Notes under the pieces: model-generated
Databases searched by the model: none
Told to the model about the DNA's origin: nothing
The model's input: only the letters and a program-made list of their open reading frames with translations
Origin: Meiothermus hypogaeus
GTDB lineage: Bacteria > Deinococcota > Deinococci > Deinococcales > Thermaceae
Length of the DNA: 44,092 nucleotides
Assembly (NCBI RefSeq): GCF_003574035.1
Contig: NZ_QWKY01000024.1
Coordinates: 1 to 44,092, forward strand
Direction of reading: 5' to 3'
Position numbers and translations under genes: made by a program
Shown: in pieces, positions 8,005 through 16,140 of the stretch
How positions within the stretch are numbered: position 1 is the stretch's first letter
Layout: every line of letters starts with the position of its first letter

Positions 8005-9426
8005 TCAGGCTTCCTCCGAAGTGACCGACTCACTCAGGGTTTCGTCGTCGCTGGGCTGGGGGGTTTTCTTCTGGGCCCGCACTCGCTCGATGCCCCTGGG
8101 GTCGGCTGTTTCGACCACAAAGACAAAACTGCCGTACTCGAGCTTTTCCCCCACCTCGGGGATGTGCCCAAACTCGTTCATCAGAAAGCCCGAAAGGGTG
8201 TCGTACTCGCCTTCTGGCAGCTCGATACCCAGCTTTTCCGAGGCGTCCTCCAATGGAATGGAGGCATCCAGCATATAGACCCCCTCGGCCACCTCCTGCA
8301 CCGGGGCGGCTTCCTCTTCATCGGACTCATCGTAGATCTCCCCGATGATTTCTTCGATGATGTCCTCGAGGGTAATCAGGCCGGCGGTGCCCTTGAACTC
8401 GTCCACCACAATGGCCATGTGGGTTTTGCGGCGGCGCATCTCGCGCAGCAGCTCGCGCGCTCCCATGGTCTCGGGCACGAAGTAGGCCGGGTGGCAGATG
8501 CTGCTGACCTTGGTGCTGTCCATCACCGGGCCGCTGTACTCGAGCAAATCTTTGATGTAGGCCACCCCGATGATGTTGTCTATGGTTTCTTTGTAGACCG
8601 GAACCCGAGAATAACGATGCTCGCGGGCCATGTTCCAGAACTCGCGCAGTGTGGCATCGGCCGATATGGCCACCATGTCCACCCTGGGAACCATAATCGA
8701 GCGCACCGGGGTTTCTTCCAGATCCAGAATCTGGCTGATAATCTCGCCTTCGCTTTCGTCCAGCACGCCTTCCTTCGAAGAAGCCTCAACAATCAGCTTG
8801 AGCTCTTCGGCGCTGCCTACCATGGAGTGCGAGGGGGCTTCCTTCAAGCCGAGGAGCCTCAGGAAGAAGTTGCCGCTGCGGTTAAACAGCCATACCAGAG
8901 GAGCGGTCAGGCGCTGAAAAACATTGAGCGGCAGGATGGTGAAGCCCGCAACCTGCTCGGTACGTTGCAGGGCAATGCCCTTGGGAATCAGCTCCCCAAA
9001 GAGCACCGTAATAAAAGTGATGAGGATGACCGAGATGGAAAAACTAATGGTGGAGAGCAGGCTACTTTCTGCGGCAACGGAAGCTTCGGTCTGGCCAAAG
9101 AGGGCGGCGATACCCGCCACAATCAGCCGGGTGACGTAGGGTTCGCCAAACGCACCCAGAATCAGGTTGGTGGCGGTGATACCTAACTGGGTGGTGGCGA
9201 TGTAGGTATCGAGCTTGACCATGGCCTGCTTGAGCAGGTTGCCCTGCCAGGAGCCGCTTTCCGCCATTTGTTCGACCCGGCTGCGCCGAATTGCCACCAG
9301 GGAGAATTCGGCAGCCACAAAAAAAGCATTGATCAGGATGAGGAGGACGATGATTCCAAAACTGCCAGGGATGCTTTCCATAAGGTTCGCGTTCGGCCAT
9401 CCAAAAACTAACTTGCCCCGGAGCAT
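8005..9426 (-). CDS. CorC/HlyC-type (CNNM family) membrane protein with CBS domains
   Basis: 473 residues: an N-terminal DUF21 membrane domain (hydrophobic from about residue 20, INAFFVAAEFSLVAIRRSR, ending near 200), a CBS pair (VRSIMVPRVDMVAI ... VDEFKGTAGLITLEDIIEEIIGEIYDE) and a C-terminal CorC_HlyC domain (DTLSGFLMNEFGHIPEVGE). Family members are linked to Mg2+/Co2+ efflux or homeostasis; haemolysin labels are historical. The acidic stretch after the CBS pair and a Ser/Thr/Glu-rich tail are visible. The true start may be the ATG at 9381 (MESIPGSFG), since the first 15 residues lack family character and neither site has a strong ribosome-binding sequence. Confidence 0.88.
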   Translation of the reverse strand: MLRGKLVFGWPNANLMESIPGSFGIIVLLILINAFFVAAEFSLVAIRRSRVEQMAESGSWQGNLLKQAMVKLDTYIATTQLGITATNLILGAFGEPYVTRLIVAGIAALFGQTEASVAAESSLLSTISFSISVILITFITVLFGELIPKGIALQRTEQVAGFTILPLNVFQRLTAPLVWLFNRSGNFFLRLLGLKEAPSHSMVGSAEELKLIVEASSKEGVLDESEGEIISQILDLEETPVRSIMVPRVDMVAISADATLREFWNMAREHRYSRVPVYKETIDNIIGVAYIKDLLEYSGPVMDSTKVSSICHPAYFVPETMGARELLREMRRRKTHMAIVVDEFKGTAGLITLEDIIEEIIGEIYDESDEEEAAPVQEVAEGVYMLDASIPLEDASEKLGIELPEGEYDTLSGFLMNEFGHIPEVGEKLEYGSFVFVVETADPRGIERVRAQKKTPQPSDDETLSESVTSEEA

Positions 9427-9485
9427 TCCAGGGCAATGCCACGGCTACGTTTGGAGGGGGAGTCCATACGCTACTAGGCGGAAGT

Positions 9486-9890
9486 TTACCACAGCCCCAG
9501 GCGGCTCACAAGCGGCGGCGCGAGAAGTAGAACCCCGATCAGGGCAGCAATTCCACTCACAATCAGTACGCTAGCGGCTGCAACGTCCTTGGCGGCCTTG
9601 GCCAGAGGATGATAGTTGGGTGAGACCAGATCTACGAGGGCCTCGAGGGCGGTGTTGAGCAATTCCAGGCCCAGCACCAGGGCAATCAGCAGCAAAACCG
9701 GCACCAGGCTTACCTGTAACCATACCGCCAGGCCCAAGGCAATTGCTCCGATGTAGACCTCGAGGCGAAAGTTGCGCTGGCTTTTCCAGGCCAGTTGAAC
9801 CCCTGCCCAGGCATAGGCAAACGAGGCGCGCAGGCCCCGCAAGGGAAGAGGGTCGGAGCCGGGCTTGGGGGGAGGGGTCAGGGTGGGCAT
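9486..9890 (-). CDS. dgkA: Diacylglycerol/undecaprenol kinase family protein
   Basis: 134 residues with the DgkA signature ELLNTALEALVDLV ... HPLAKAAKDVAAASVLI. Expected acidic and polar catalytic residues Glu76, Asn79 and Glu83, and Lys98/Asp102 are present, with RNFRLEVYIG before the first helix. There are three hydrophobic segments. In Gram-positive-like members the lipid substrate is undecaprenol; which substrate is used here cannot be told. It lies 93 bp downstream of ybeY; a GU-containing 10-bp hairpin sits in that gap (9920-9944). Confidence 0.9.
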   Translation of the reverse strand: MPTLTPPPKPGSDPLPLRGLRASFAYAWAGVQLAWKSQRNFRLEVYIGAIALGLAVWLQVSLVPVLLLIALVLGLELLNTALEALVDLVSPNYHPLAKAAKDVAAASVLIVSGIAALIGVLLLAPPLVSRLGLW

Positions 9891-9983
9891 GGGGCTTGGA
9901 TGGGGTGGGCCAGGTCAACGGGTTGAGCATCCTGTGCTTGACCCAAGAGCTACGACCTACAGCAACACCAGCTTACCCGACCC

Positions 9984-10409
9984 TTAGAGCTCGAGGATGC
10001 GGGCTTGCACCTGCCGGAACCCTTCCCAATCGGCCTCGCTTTGGTGGTCATGCCCGAGCAAGTGCCACAAGGAATGGGCCGCCAGCACCTTGACCTCGTG
10101 GGTTAGGCTGTGCCCAAGTTGAACGGCCTGGCGGCGGGCGGTGTCCAGGCTAATCACAATATCCCCCAGGTGGGGCGGTATGAAGGGGTCACCGGGTTCA
10201 TAGGTCGGAAACGACAGCACATCGGTGGGGACGTCCTCGCCCCAGTGCTGCCGCTTGAGGGCCCTTATTTCCTGGTCATCGGTCAGAATGACCGTAAGGA
10301 ACTTGTCGCCGTGGCCCAACTCGGTCAGGAGGCTTCGCAGGGCCTTGCGCACCTGTGGGCCCAGGCCCCGGGGTAGGGGGGTATGGGCGACCAAATTCAC
10401 CTGTGCCAT
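9984..10409 (-). CDS. ybeY: Endoribonuclease YbeY (rRNA maturation)
   Basis: This zinc-dependent single-strand endoribonuclease is involved in 16S rRNA 3'-end maturation and ribosome quality control. The hallmark H-x3-H-x5-H is present as HSLWHLLGHDH (His112, His116 and His122 from the ATG at 10409). An upstream in-frame TTG at 10415 would add two residues. The usual NxLNxxYR region is replaced by QEIRALKRQHWGEDVPTDVLSFP, including the conserved TDVLSFP. It starts 9 bp after the phoH stop, an operon pairing that is widely conserved. Confidence 0.95.
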   Translation of the reverse strand: MAQVNLVAHTPLPRGLGPQVRKALRSLLTELGHGDKFLTVILTDDQEIRALKRQHWGEDVPTDVLSFPTYEPGDPFIPPHLGDIVISLDTARRQAVQLGHSLTHEVKVLAAHSLWHLLGHDHQSEADWEGFRQVQARILEL

Positions 10410-10418
10410 TCGCAAAAC

Positions 10419-11408
10419 TCAACGCTCTGCGGAGCGTTCGCTTTCGTGCTCGTGGAACTCGTAGGCCTTGATGATGCGGGCGACTAACGGGTGGCGCACC
10501 ACGTCGGATTCCAAAAAGCGCTGCTGGGCAATCCCCTGGATGCCCTTGAGAATGCGCATGGCCTCTACCAGGCCGCTTTTCTGGGCTTTGGGCAGGTCAA
10601 TCTGGGTAATATCGCCGGTGATGACCACCCGGCTGTTGAAGCCCATCCGGGTGAGGAACATCTTCATCTGCTCGGGGGTGGTGTTTTGTGCCTCGTCGAG
10701 AATGATGAAGGCGTCGTTTAAGGTGCGCCCGCGCATGAAGGCCAGCGGGGCTACCTCAATCACCCCCGACTGGATGTACTGATCAAAGCGCTCGGCGTCA
10801 ATCATGTCGAAGATAGCGTCGTATAGCGGACGTAAGTAGGGGTCAATTTTGGCCTGGAGATCGCCGGGCAAAAAACCCAGACGCTCCCCGGCCTCTACGG
10901 CAGGGCGGGTCAGGATGATGCGCTTGATTTTCTTGGCTTTCAGGAAGGCCACGGCCATAGCGACAGCCAGGTAGGTTTTGCCGGTTCCGGCAGGGCCGAT
11001 GCCAAAGGTGATGTCGTGGGTGCTAATGGCCTCCACGTACTGCCGCTGCCCCGGCGTTTTGGGCTTGAGCCTTCCGGGTAGGGTGAGCTCGTTGCCAAGG
11101 GTAGGCGTGGCCGTCTCGACGGGTAGCGACTGCCCATTTTCGGCGACCAGAATGACCTGCTCGAGGGTTCCCGCATCTATATCGGCCCCCTGGCGAACCA
11201 GGGTGACCAGATCCCGCATCACCCGCTCGGCCAGCCGCACCTCGTCGGGGTTGCCCGAAATTTGTACTTCCTGCCCGCGCACGACCAGCTGCGCTGGTAG
11301 GAGCTTGCGCAGGGTTTTAAGATTTTTGTCACCATGGCCGAGCAAGGCCAGGGCTTCTTGCGGTGAGCGTAAGGGGACTATCGTTTTAGTTTGCGTACTC
11401 TTCTCCAA
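10419..11408 (-). CDS. phoH: PhoH-like ATPase
   Basis: 329 residues: an N-terminal KH-like region (about 35-75), then a P-loop ATPase with Walker A GPAGTGKT (138-145), TRPAVEAGERLGFLPG, Walker B FIILDEAQN and a GDITQIDLP sensor segment. PhoH/YbeZ proteins are nucleotide-binding helicase-like proteins that work with YbeY in RNA metabolism. The start is TTG at 11408, supported by AGGAG about 6 nt upstream; this puts the first 31 bp inside the 3' end of the preceding gene, suggesting translational coupling. Confidence 0.94.
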   Translation of the reverse strand: MEKSTQTKTIVPLRSPQEALALLGHGDKNLKTLRKLLPAQLVVRGQEVQISGNPDEVRLAERVMRDLVTLVRQGADIDAGTLEQVILVAENGQSLPVETATPTLGNELTLPGRLKPKTPGQRQYVEAISTHDITFGIGPAGTGKTYLAVAMAVAFLKAKKIKRIILTRPAVEAGERLGFLPGDLQAKIDPYLRPLYDAIFDMIDAERFDQYIQSGVIEVAPLAFMRGRTLNDAFIILDEAQNTTPEQMKMFLTRMGFNSRVVITGDITQIDLPKAQKSGLVEAMRILKGIQGIAQQRFLESDVVRHPLVARIIKAYEFHEHESERSAER

Positions 11409-11938
11409 TATTGGCTCCTGGGTTCAGCCAGCACCTGATGCCAAACCACACCGTTCAGAATAGCATGGGGGGTGGTCGAAAACGTCCACTGCGCTGTGGG
11501 TTCGGTCTTGGGTTTGGCGGCTGGCGGGATTGACCTTGCTGGGGCCGGCCGAGCGGGCTCTTGGGCAGGACGAGACCCTGTGCGGGCCAGGCGCTCGCGC
11601 TCGATCTCCTCGAGGGTCTTGGGGCGCTGACCCGCCGGAGCTTTGGGTCTGGGTGGCTGGGAAGGCTGGCTGACCAGAGGCCTTGGGGTTGGGGCGCTGC
11701 TGGTTGGGGGGGGTGTGGGAGCCGCTCTGGGGGCGGGTGGACGTGCAGGCGTGCTCGACTGGGGGGGCTGGGCCTGTCGAGGCTGCGCCGGCGGACGACG
11801 CTCTTCCCCAGGCAAGGGAATTTCATCGGGCTCAAAATCGGGTGGCATCTGCCGGCCCCGCCGCAGCAAGCCCTGCAAGGCGGGCAGCACGATAAAGAAA
11901 AATAAGAACAACAGACCTAAGAGATCATCTAAACCCAT
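11378..11938 (-). CDS. Proline-rich single-pass membrane protein, function unknown
   Basis: About 186 residues from the ATG at 11938 (MGLDDLLGLLFLFFFIVLPALQG), which has GGAGG 6-7 nt upstream; longer in-frame starts to 12028 lack such a site. One N-terminal membrane helix is followed by a Pro/Ala/Gln/Arg-rich low-complexity region (about 40-130) and a basic C-terminus. I do not recognise a domain. It is the apparent first gene of the phoH-ybeY-dgkA-corC-cdd group and overlaps phoH by 31 bp, so an accessory role with that operon is possible but unproven. Confidence 0.7.
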   Translation of the reverse strand: MGLDDLLGLLFLFFFIVLPALQGLLRRGRQMPPDFEPDEIPLPGEERRPPAQPRQAQPPQSSTPARPPAPRAAPTPPPTSSAPTPRPLVSQPSQPPRPKAPAGQRPKTLEEIERERLARTGSRPAQEPARPAPARSIPPAAKPKTEPTAQWTFSTTPHAILNGVVWHQVLAEPRSQYWRRVRKLKR

Positions 11939-12100
11939 GAGACCCTCCGGGCGGGGACGGGGGCGTAAAGGGGCAAGGGAAGAAGGGAGAAGGAGGGGGA
12001 CGATTCCACATATGCTGAGCGTTCCCAACCCCCCTGCCCACAGGTATGGAGCGCCGGGCTCCCTGGCTTTCCTCTGACCACCGCAACCCCATCAGGCTAC

Positions 12101-13099
12101 CTAGCGCTGCGTACCAGTCGGCCCGCCCTCGGGGGCGTTGCCGCCGCTGGCCTTGCTGATGGATTCGCGCATATCGGTGTCGGCCTCGATGTTTTTTAGC
12201 TGATAGTAGTCCATCACGCCCATGCGGCCGCTGCGGAGTGCTTCGGCTAGGGCCATGGGCACGGCGGCCTGGGCCTCGACCAGCTTGGCCCGCATGGCCT
12301 CGACTAGAGCGGTGTTTTCTTGTTCGACCGCGACAGCCATGGCCCGGCGCTCCTCGGCTTTGGCCTGGGCGATTTTCTTATCGGCTTCGGCCTGGTCGGT
12401 GCGGAGTTGGGCCCCGATGTTTTTACCCACGTCCACTTCGGCAATGTCTACCGAGAGAATCTCAAAAGCCGTGCCGGCATCCAGGCCCTTGGCCAGTACG
12501 GTTTTGGAGATGCGGTCGGGCTGCTCGAGCACCTGCTTGTGGTCTTCCGACTGACCGATGGAAGCCACAATGCCTTCGCCGACCCGGGCCACGATGGTTT
12601 CTTCCCCCGCACCACCCACCAGGCGGTCAATATTGGCCCGAACCGTGATGCGGGCTGTGGCCAGCAGCTGGATGCCGTCCTTGGCCATGCCGGCCACCAT
12701 GGGGCTGGTAATGACCTTGGGATTAACCGAGAGCCGCACCGCGTCCAGCACATCGCGGCCGGCCAGGTCTATGGCTGCAGCGCGGTCGAAGTTGAGCTTG
12801 ATGCCGGCCTTATCGGCGGCGATGAGGGCGTCTACAACGCGGTCTACGTTACCGCCGGCCAGATACTGGGCCTCGAGCTTGGCGGTTTCCACCGGAATGC
12901 CCGCTTTGAAGGCCTTGATCATCGGGTTGACGATCTTGGCGGGGGGAATTCTTCGGAAGCGCATCCCCACCAGAGCGGTGAGTGGCACGTTGACCCCCGA
13001 GAACAGCGCCGTAATCCACAGCGGTACGGGAACCAGATAAAAAAACATGAAGACCGCTAGCAAAGCCAAACCTGCGATGATCAAAGCTCCAAACTCCAT
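12101..13099 (-). CDS. floA: Flotillin-like protein FloA
   Basis: 332 residues of the FloA (YqfA) family, which scaffolds membrane microdomains. A hydrophobic N-terminus (1-40) anchors it. The SPFH-like core contains [24 protein letters not shown] and [30 protein letters not shown]. The C-terminal part is Glu/Ala-rich and coiled-coil-forming (about 225-285). AGGAGG precedes the ATG. It lies 100 bp downstream of an nfeD gene, the usual partner of bacterial flotillins. Confidence 0.95.
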   Translation of the reverse strand: MEFGALIIAGLALLAVFMFFYLVPVPLWITALFSGVNVPLTALVGMRFRRIPPAKIVNPMIKAFKAGIPVETAKLEAQYLAGGNVDRVVDALIAADKAGIKLNFDRAAAIDLAGRDVLDAVRLSVNPKVITSPMVAGMAKDGIQLLATARITVRANIDRLVGGAGEETIVARVGEGIVASIGQSEDHKQVLEQPDRISKTVLAKGLDAGTAFEILSVDIAEVDVGKNIGAQLRTDQAEADKKIAQAKAEERRAMAVAVEQENTALVEAMRAKLVEAQAAVPMALAEALRSGRMGVMDYYQLKNIEADTDMRESISKASGGNAPEGGPTGTQR

Positions 13100-13199
13100 G
13101 TAGTCCTCCTGATTAGGCTTGTCAACAGTAAAACCTTATCAACCCAGGTTACATCATCGTAAAGTCGCTATCACCCAAAGGCTTCCATTGCCCCGAGAT

Positions 13200-14474
13200 C
13201 TAGCTGTCTACCTTGCGTACTACCACCCTGGGGCCCTCAACCTGAATGACCCGGATGGTCTGGCCCCGGTCTATAAACTCGCCCAGGGTCACCACATCTA
13301 CGCGGCGGTCACCAAACTGAGCAGTGCCTGCCGGGCGGAGATCGGTGAGCGCGCTACCCACCGCGCCCAGCAGCGATTCCAGCTCGTTTTTGGGCGGGGC
13401 CACTTCCTCTACGGCACTGCTGAGCACGAAAGGCCGGGCCACCCGGCCACGGGGCAGATAGCGAAAGATCAGGAATAGCCCCACGGCCAGCCCGATAATC
13501 GCAAATGACCCCACCTGCAAAGCCTCGTCGCCAAAGGTGAAGTAAATAGAAGCACCAATCAGCCCCAGTCCCACTAAGCCAGGTATGCCAAAGCCGGGGG
13601 TCACAAAAAGCTCAAATACCACCAGCAACAGCCCGCCAAACAGCAGGATGATGGTGAGTGCGCTGGAAAGGCCGGCCAGATAGCCCCCCAGGAAGAACAA
13701 GCCCAACGCGGTCAGCCCGACGATGGCGGGGATGAAGGTGCCGGGGGTGAAGAACTCCAGAACGAGCCCCAACACCCCTACCGCGAGCAGGATGGCGGCG
13801 ATGGTGGGGTCGGTGAGAAAGCGGGCCACCCGCACCTGGGGGCCGGGCTGTACTTCCTGGGTATCGGTATTGAACCCGGCTTTCTCGAGGGCGGCCCGCA
13901 GGCTGGCGACCTCGGCGTCGGCTACCTTCAGTTCCACTGCTTTCCGGGCCGAGAGGGTCAGGGGTTCGCCCTTGGTCGTAATACCGCGCACCTCCACTTC
14001 GGGGTCAACCATGGCCTCGGCGATGTTGGCGGGGCGGTTGCGGGCTTCGGCCACCGCCCGGAACTTGCCCTTCAGGGCCGAGATAACCTTGCGGTCGGCC
14101 GCGGTGGCGTTGCCCACCACCGGGGTGACCGTGATGGGCAGGGCTGCGCCGATGTTAGAACCGGGCAGCATCATGATTTGCTGGGCAGCCAGAGAGATCA
14201 GCGCACCCGCCGAGAAAGCGTTTTCGATCACCGCCAGGGTGGGTACGGTGGAGGCCAGGATGCGGTCGGTGATACGGATTGCGGCATCCACCCGTCCGCC
14301 GGGGGTGTTGACCCGGAACACCACCCCACTGGCCCCATCGCGCTCGGCTTGCTCGAGGGATTGTTCTATGAATGTGGCCAGCGGCCCGTCTATCGTCCCT
14401 TCGATAGGGATGATGTACGTTTTGGCCTGCGCCAAGGAGGCAACCAACAGGAAGGCGAAAAGTAGGTTTCTCAC
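13200..14474 (-). CDS. nfeD: NfeD-family membrane-bound ClpP-like serine protease
   Basis: About 424 residues: signal peptide (1-17, cleaved near AQA), a ClpP/SppA-like protease domain with FRVNTPGGRVDAA and the nucleophile Ser in NAFSAGALISLAA (Ser88), candidate base Lys residues near 134-138, four or so membrane helices (about 220-340), and a C-terminal OB-fold NfeD domain ending in VRKVDS. Such long NfeD proteins pair with stomatin/flotillin proteins, here floA downstream. GTG at 14474 is preferred over TTG at 14477 because a TAAGAT -10-like box ends 7 nt before it, suggesting a leaderless message. Confidence 0.92.
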   Translation of the reverse strand: MRNLLFAFLLVASLAQAKTYIIPIEGTIDGPLATFIEQSLEQAERDGASGVVFRVNTPGGRVDAAIRITDRILASTVPTLAVIENAFSAGALISLAAQQIMMLPGSNIGAALPITVTPVVGNATAADRKVISALKGKFRAVAEARNRPANIAEAMVDPEVEVRGITTKGEPLTLSARKAVELKVADAEVASLRAALEKAGFNTDTQEVQPGPQVRVARFLTDPTIAAILLAVGVLGLVLEFFTPGTFIPAIVGLTALGLFFLGGYLAGLSSALTIILLFGGLLLVVFELFVTPGFGIPGLVGLGLIGASIYFTFGDEALQVGSFAIIGLAVGLFLIFRYLPRGRVARPFVLSSAVEEVAPPKNELESLLGAVGSALTDLRPAGTAQFGDRRVDVVTLGEFIDRGQTIRVIQVEGPRVVVRKVDS

Positions 14475-14568
14475 CAACGTTATCTTAGCAAGCCAGGCCG
14501 GGGGGAGTGTAATGTGTGGGGGGGTGGGCCTGAGCTGAAGGTCGGGGCTAAGTTGAACAAGGCCGCTT

Positions 14569-14597
14569 TTGGCAAACGGCTATAAGGAGCGTAAAAT
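14569..14597 (+). promoter_or_regulatory. aroE promoter, leaderless type
   Basis: TTGGCA (14569-14574), a 17-bp spacer and TAAAAT (14592-14597) end 6 nt before the GTG start of aroE at 14604. Transcription would begin at or near the start codon. Confidence 0.65.
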
Positions 14598-14603
14598 CCA
14601 GTC

Positions 14604-15419
14604 GTGAAACTCGGATTGATTGGCTTTCCGGTCGAGCATTCGCTTTCACCCTGGATGCAAGAAGCGGCCTTGAAAGCGGCGGGGCTGGAAGGCTCCTATC
14701 GGGCCCTCGAGACCCCACCGCCGTTTTTGCGGGCCCGCCTGCTGGAAATTCGACGAGACTACACGGGGGTCAATGTCACCATTCCCCACAAAGAAAGCGT
14801 GCTGCCCCATCTGGATGAGCTGAGCCCGGAAGCCAGAGCCATCGGTGCGGTCAATACGATTGTGTGCGACCAACACCGGCTGATCGGCTACAACACCGAC
14901 GCCCCGGGGTTTATTTCGGGTTTAGACGAGGCGGGTATCTCCTACCGCAACAAAAAAGCCCTGCTGCTGGGGGCGGGGGGAGCTGCTCGAGCCATAGCCT
15001 ACGCTCTCAAGGAAGAAGGGGCCCACGTAGCCGTTTATAACCGCACCCAGGGGCGGGCCCAGGCCCTATGTGAAGCCCTGGGCCTGCACGTGGTCTCAGA
15101 GCCTTTGCTGGAGGCGGCGGTACGAAGCTGTGATTTACTCATCAACACCACCAGCGTGGGTTTGCAAGACCCCCTGAGTTCGCCCCTGCCCGAGGGCCTG
15201 TTGCCGCGTGAAGGGGCCGTGGTAGACATCATTTACAATCCACCACTAACCCGCTTGATGCAGGAGGCGCAGAAAGCCGGCTTGCCCACCCTGGGGGGAT
15301 TGTCGATGCTGGTTTGGCAAGGGGCGCTGGCCTTTGAACTCTGGACGGGGGTCAAGGCAGATGTCCAGGTCATGTACGAGGCGGCGCGGGCGCGTCTGGG
15401 CGAAGCCTTGCAGCCATGA
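14604..15419 (+). CDS. aroE: Shikimate dehydrogenase
   Basis: NADPH-dependent reduction of 3-dehydroshikimate in the shikimate pathway. 271 residues with the full set of family motifs: GFPVEHSLSP, NVTIPHK (catalytic Lys), GAVNTIV, YNTDAPGF (catalytic Asp), the nucleotide loop LLLGAGGAARAIAYAL with NRT following it (typical NADP selectivity), and NTTSVGL. The GTG start is set by the -10 box 6 nt upstream. Its TGA overlaps the next gene's ATG (ATGA). Confidence 0.96.
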   Translation: MKLGLIGFPVEHSLSPWMQEAALKAAGLEGSYRALETPPPFLRARLLEIRRDYTGVNVTIPHKESVLPHLDELSPEARAIGAVNTIVCDQHRLIGYNTDAPGFISGLDEAGISYRNKKALLLGAGGAARAIAYALKEEGAHVAVYNRTQGRAQALCEALGLHVVSEPLLEAAVRSCDLLINTTSVGLQDPLSSPLPEGLLPREGAVVDIIYNPPLTRLMQEAQKAGLPTLGGLSMLVWQGALAFELWTGVKADVQVMYEAARARLGEALQP

Positions 15420-16027
15420 GCAGTGTGCATTCAAGACTCACCCTCGAGCGTCCGTGGAGCCACGAACTCGAGGTCAAACACTCGCGCTTTGTGGCTCAGG
15501 CTGCCCCGGTCGCCAGCCCCGAGGAGGCCCTGGCGTATGTGCAGGCCGTGCGGAACCCGCAAGCTACCCACAACTGCTGGGCCTACAAGGTGGGGTCTCT
15601 GTATCGTTTTTCCGACGATGGCGAACCTTCTGGAACGGCAGGCCGCCCCATCCTGAGCGCCATCGAGGGACAAGGTCTGGATGGGGTTGTGGTGGTGGTA
15701 GCCCGCACCTTTGGGGGCATCAAGTTAGGGGCCGGAGGTTTGGTGCGGGCCTATGGGGGCGCGGCCTCCGAATGCCTGCGGCAAGCCCCCAAGCGGGTTA
15801 TTGTGCCCAGGGTGCGCTGCTCCCTGCAAGCCCCCTTCGAGTTCAGCAATACCCTGTTTCATCTGTTGGCAGGCCTTCACCGCGAAGCCGAAGCCTACAA
15901 CGAAGCAGGGTTGTCCGTGGTCTTCACGCTGGACGAAGACCAGCTGCCCCTATTCCAGGAGCAGGTGCGCGACCAAACTCGAGGCCGGGCGCTTCTGCGC
16001 GTACTGGAGCGGCTCGAGGTTTATTAA
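15416..16027 (+). CDS. YigZ/IMPACT family protein
   Basis: 203 residues. The N-terminal IMPACT (UPF0029) domain is shown by KHSRFVAQAAPVASPEEA, HNCWAYKVG, DDGEPSGTAGRPIL and ARTFGGIKLGAGGLVRAYGGA. A C-terminal DUF1949-like ferredoxin-fold domain follows. The eukaryotic relative regulates the kinase GCN2; the bacterial role is unsettled. It starts inside aroE's stop codon (ATGA), so the two are translationally coupled. Confidence 0.93.
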   Translation: MSSVHSRLTLERPWSHELEVKHSRFVAQAAPVASPEEALAYVQAVRNPQATHNCWAYKVGSLYRFSDDGEPSGTAGRPILSAIEGQGLDGVVVVVARTFGGIKLGAGGLVRAYGGAASECLRQAPKRVIVPRVRCSLQAPFEFSNTLFHLLAGLHREAEAYNEAGLSVVFTLDEDQLPLFQEQVRDQTRGRALLRVLERLEVY

Positions 16028-16140
16028 CCTGGTTGCTTCTCGCATAGACCTTGGCTTTATTAAGCAGTCGAAACCGGCTCTTGCAACTCCATGCCAAAAA
16101 CCGTAACACTTTTGGTTTTCAGCGCTGAGCTTAGGCCTCG

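Noticed and set aside
8164-9186. 340-codon open frame on the + strand
   Set aside because: Antisense to the CorC/HlyC-type gene with DUF21 and CBS motifs.
9920-9944. 10-bp hairpin between ybeY and dgkA
   Set aside because: Needs two G-U pairs and has no U-run on either strand; function not supported.
16094-16115. CCAAAA/TTTTGG inverted repeat between the YigZ gene and rnj
   Set aside because: Stem is only 6 bp and mostly A-T; too weak to call a terminator.
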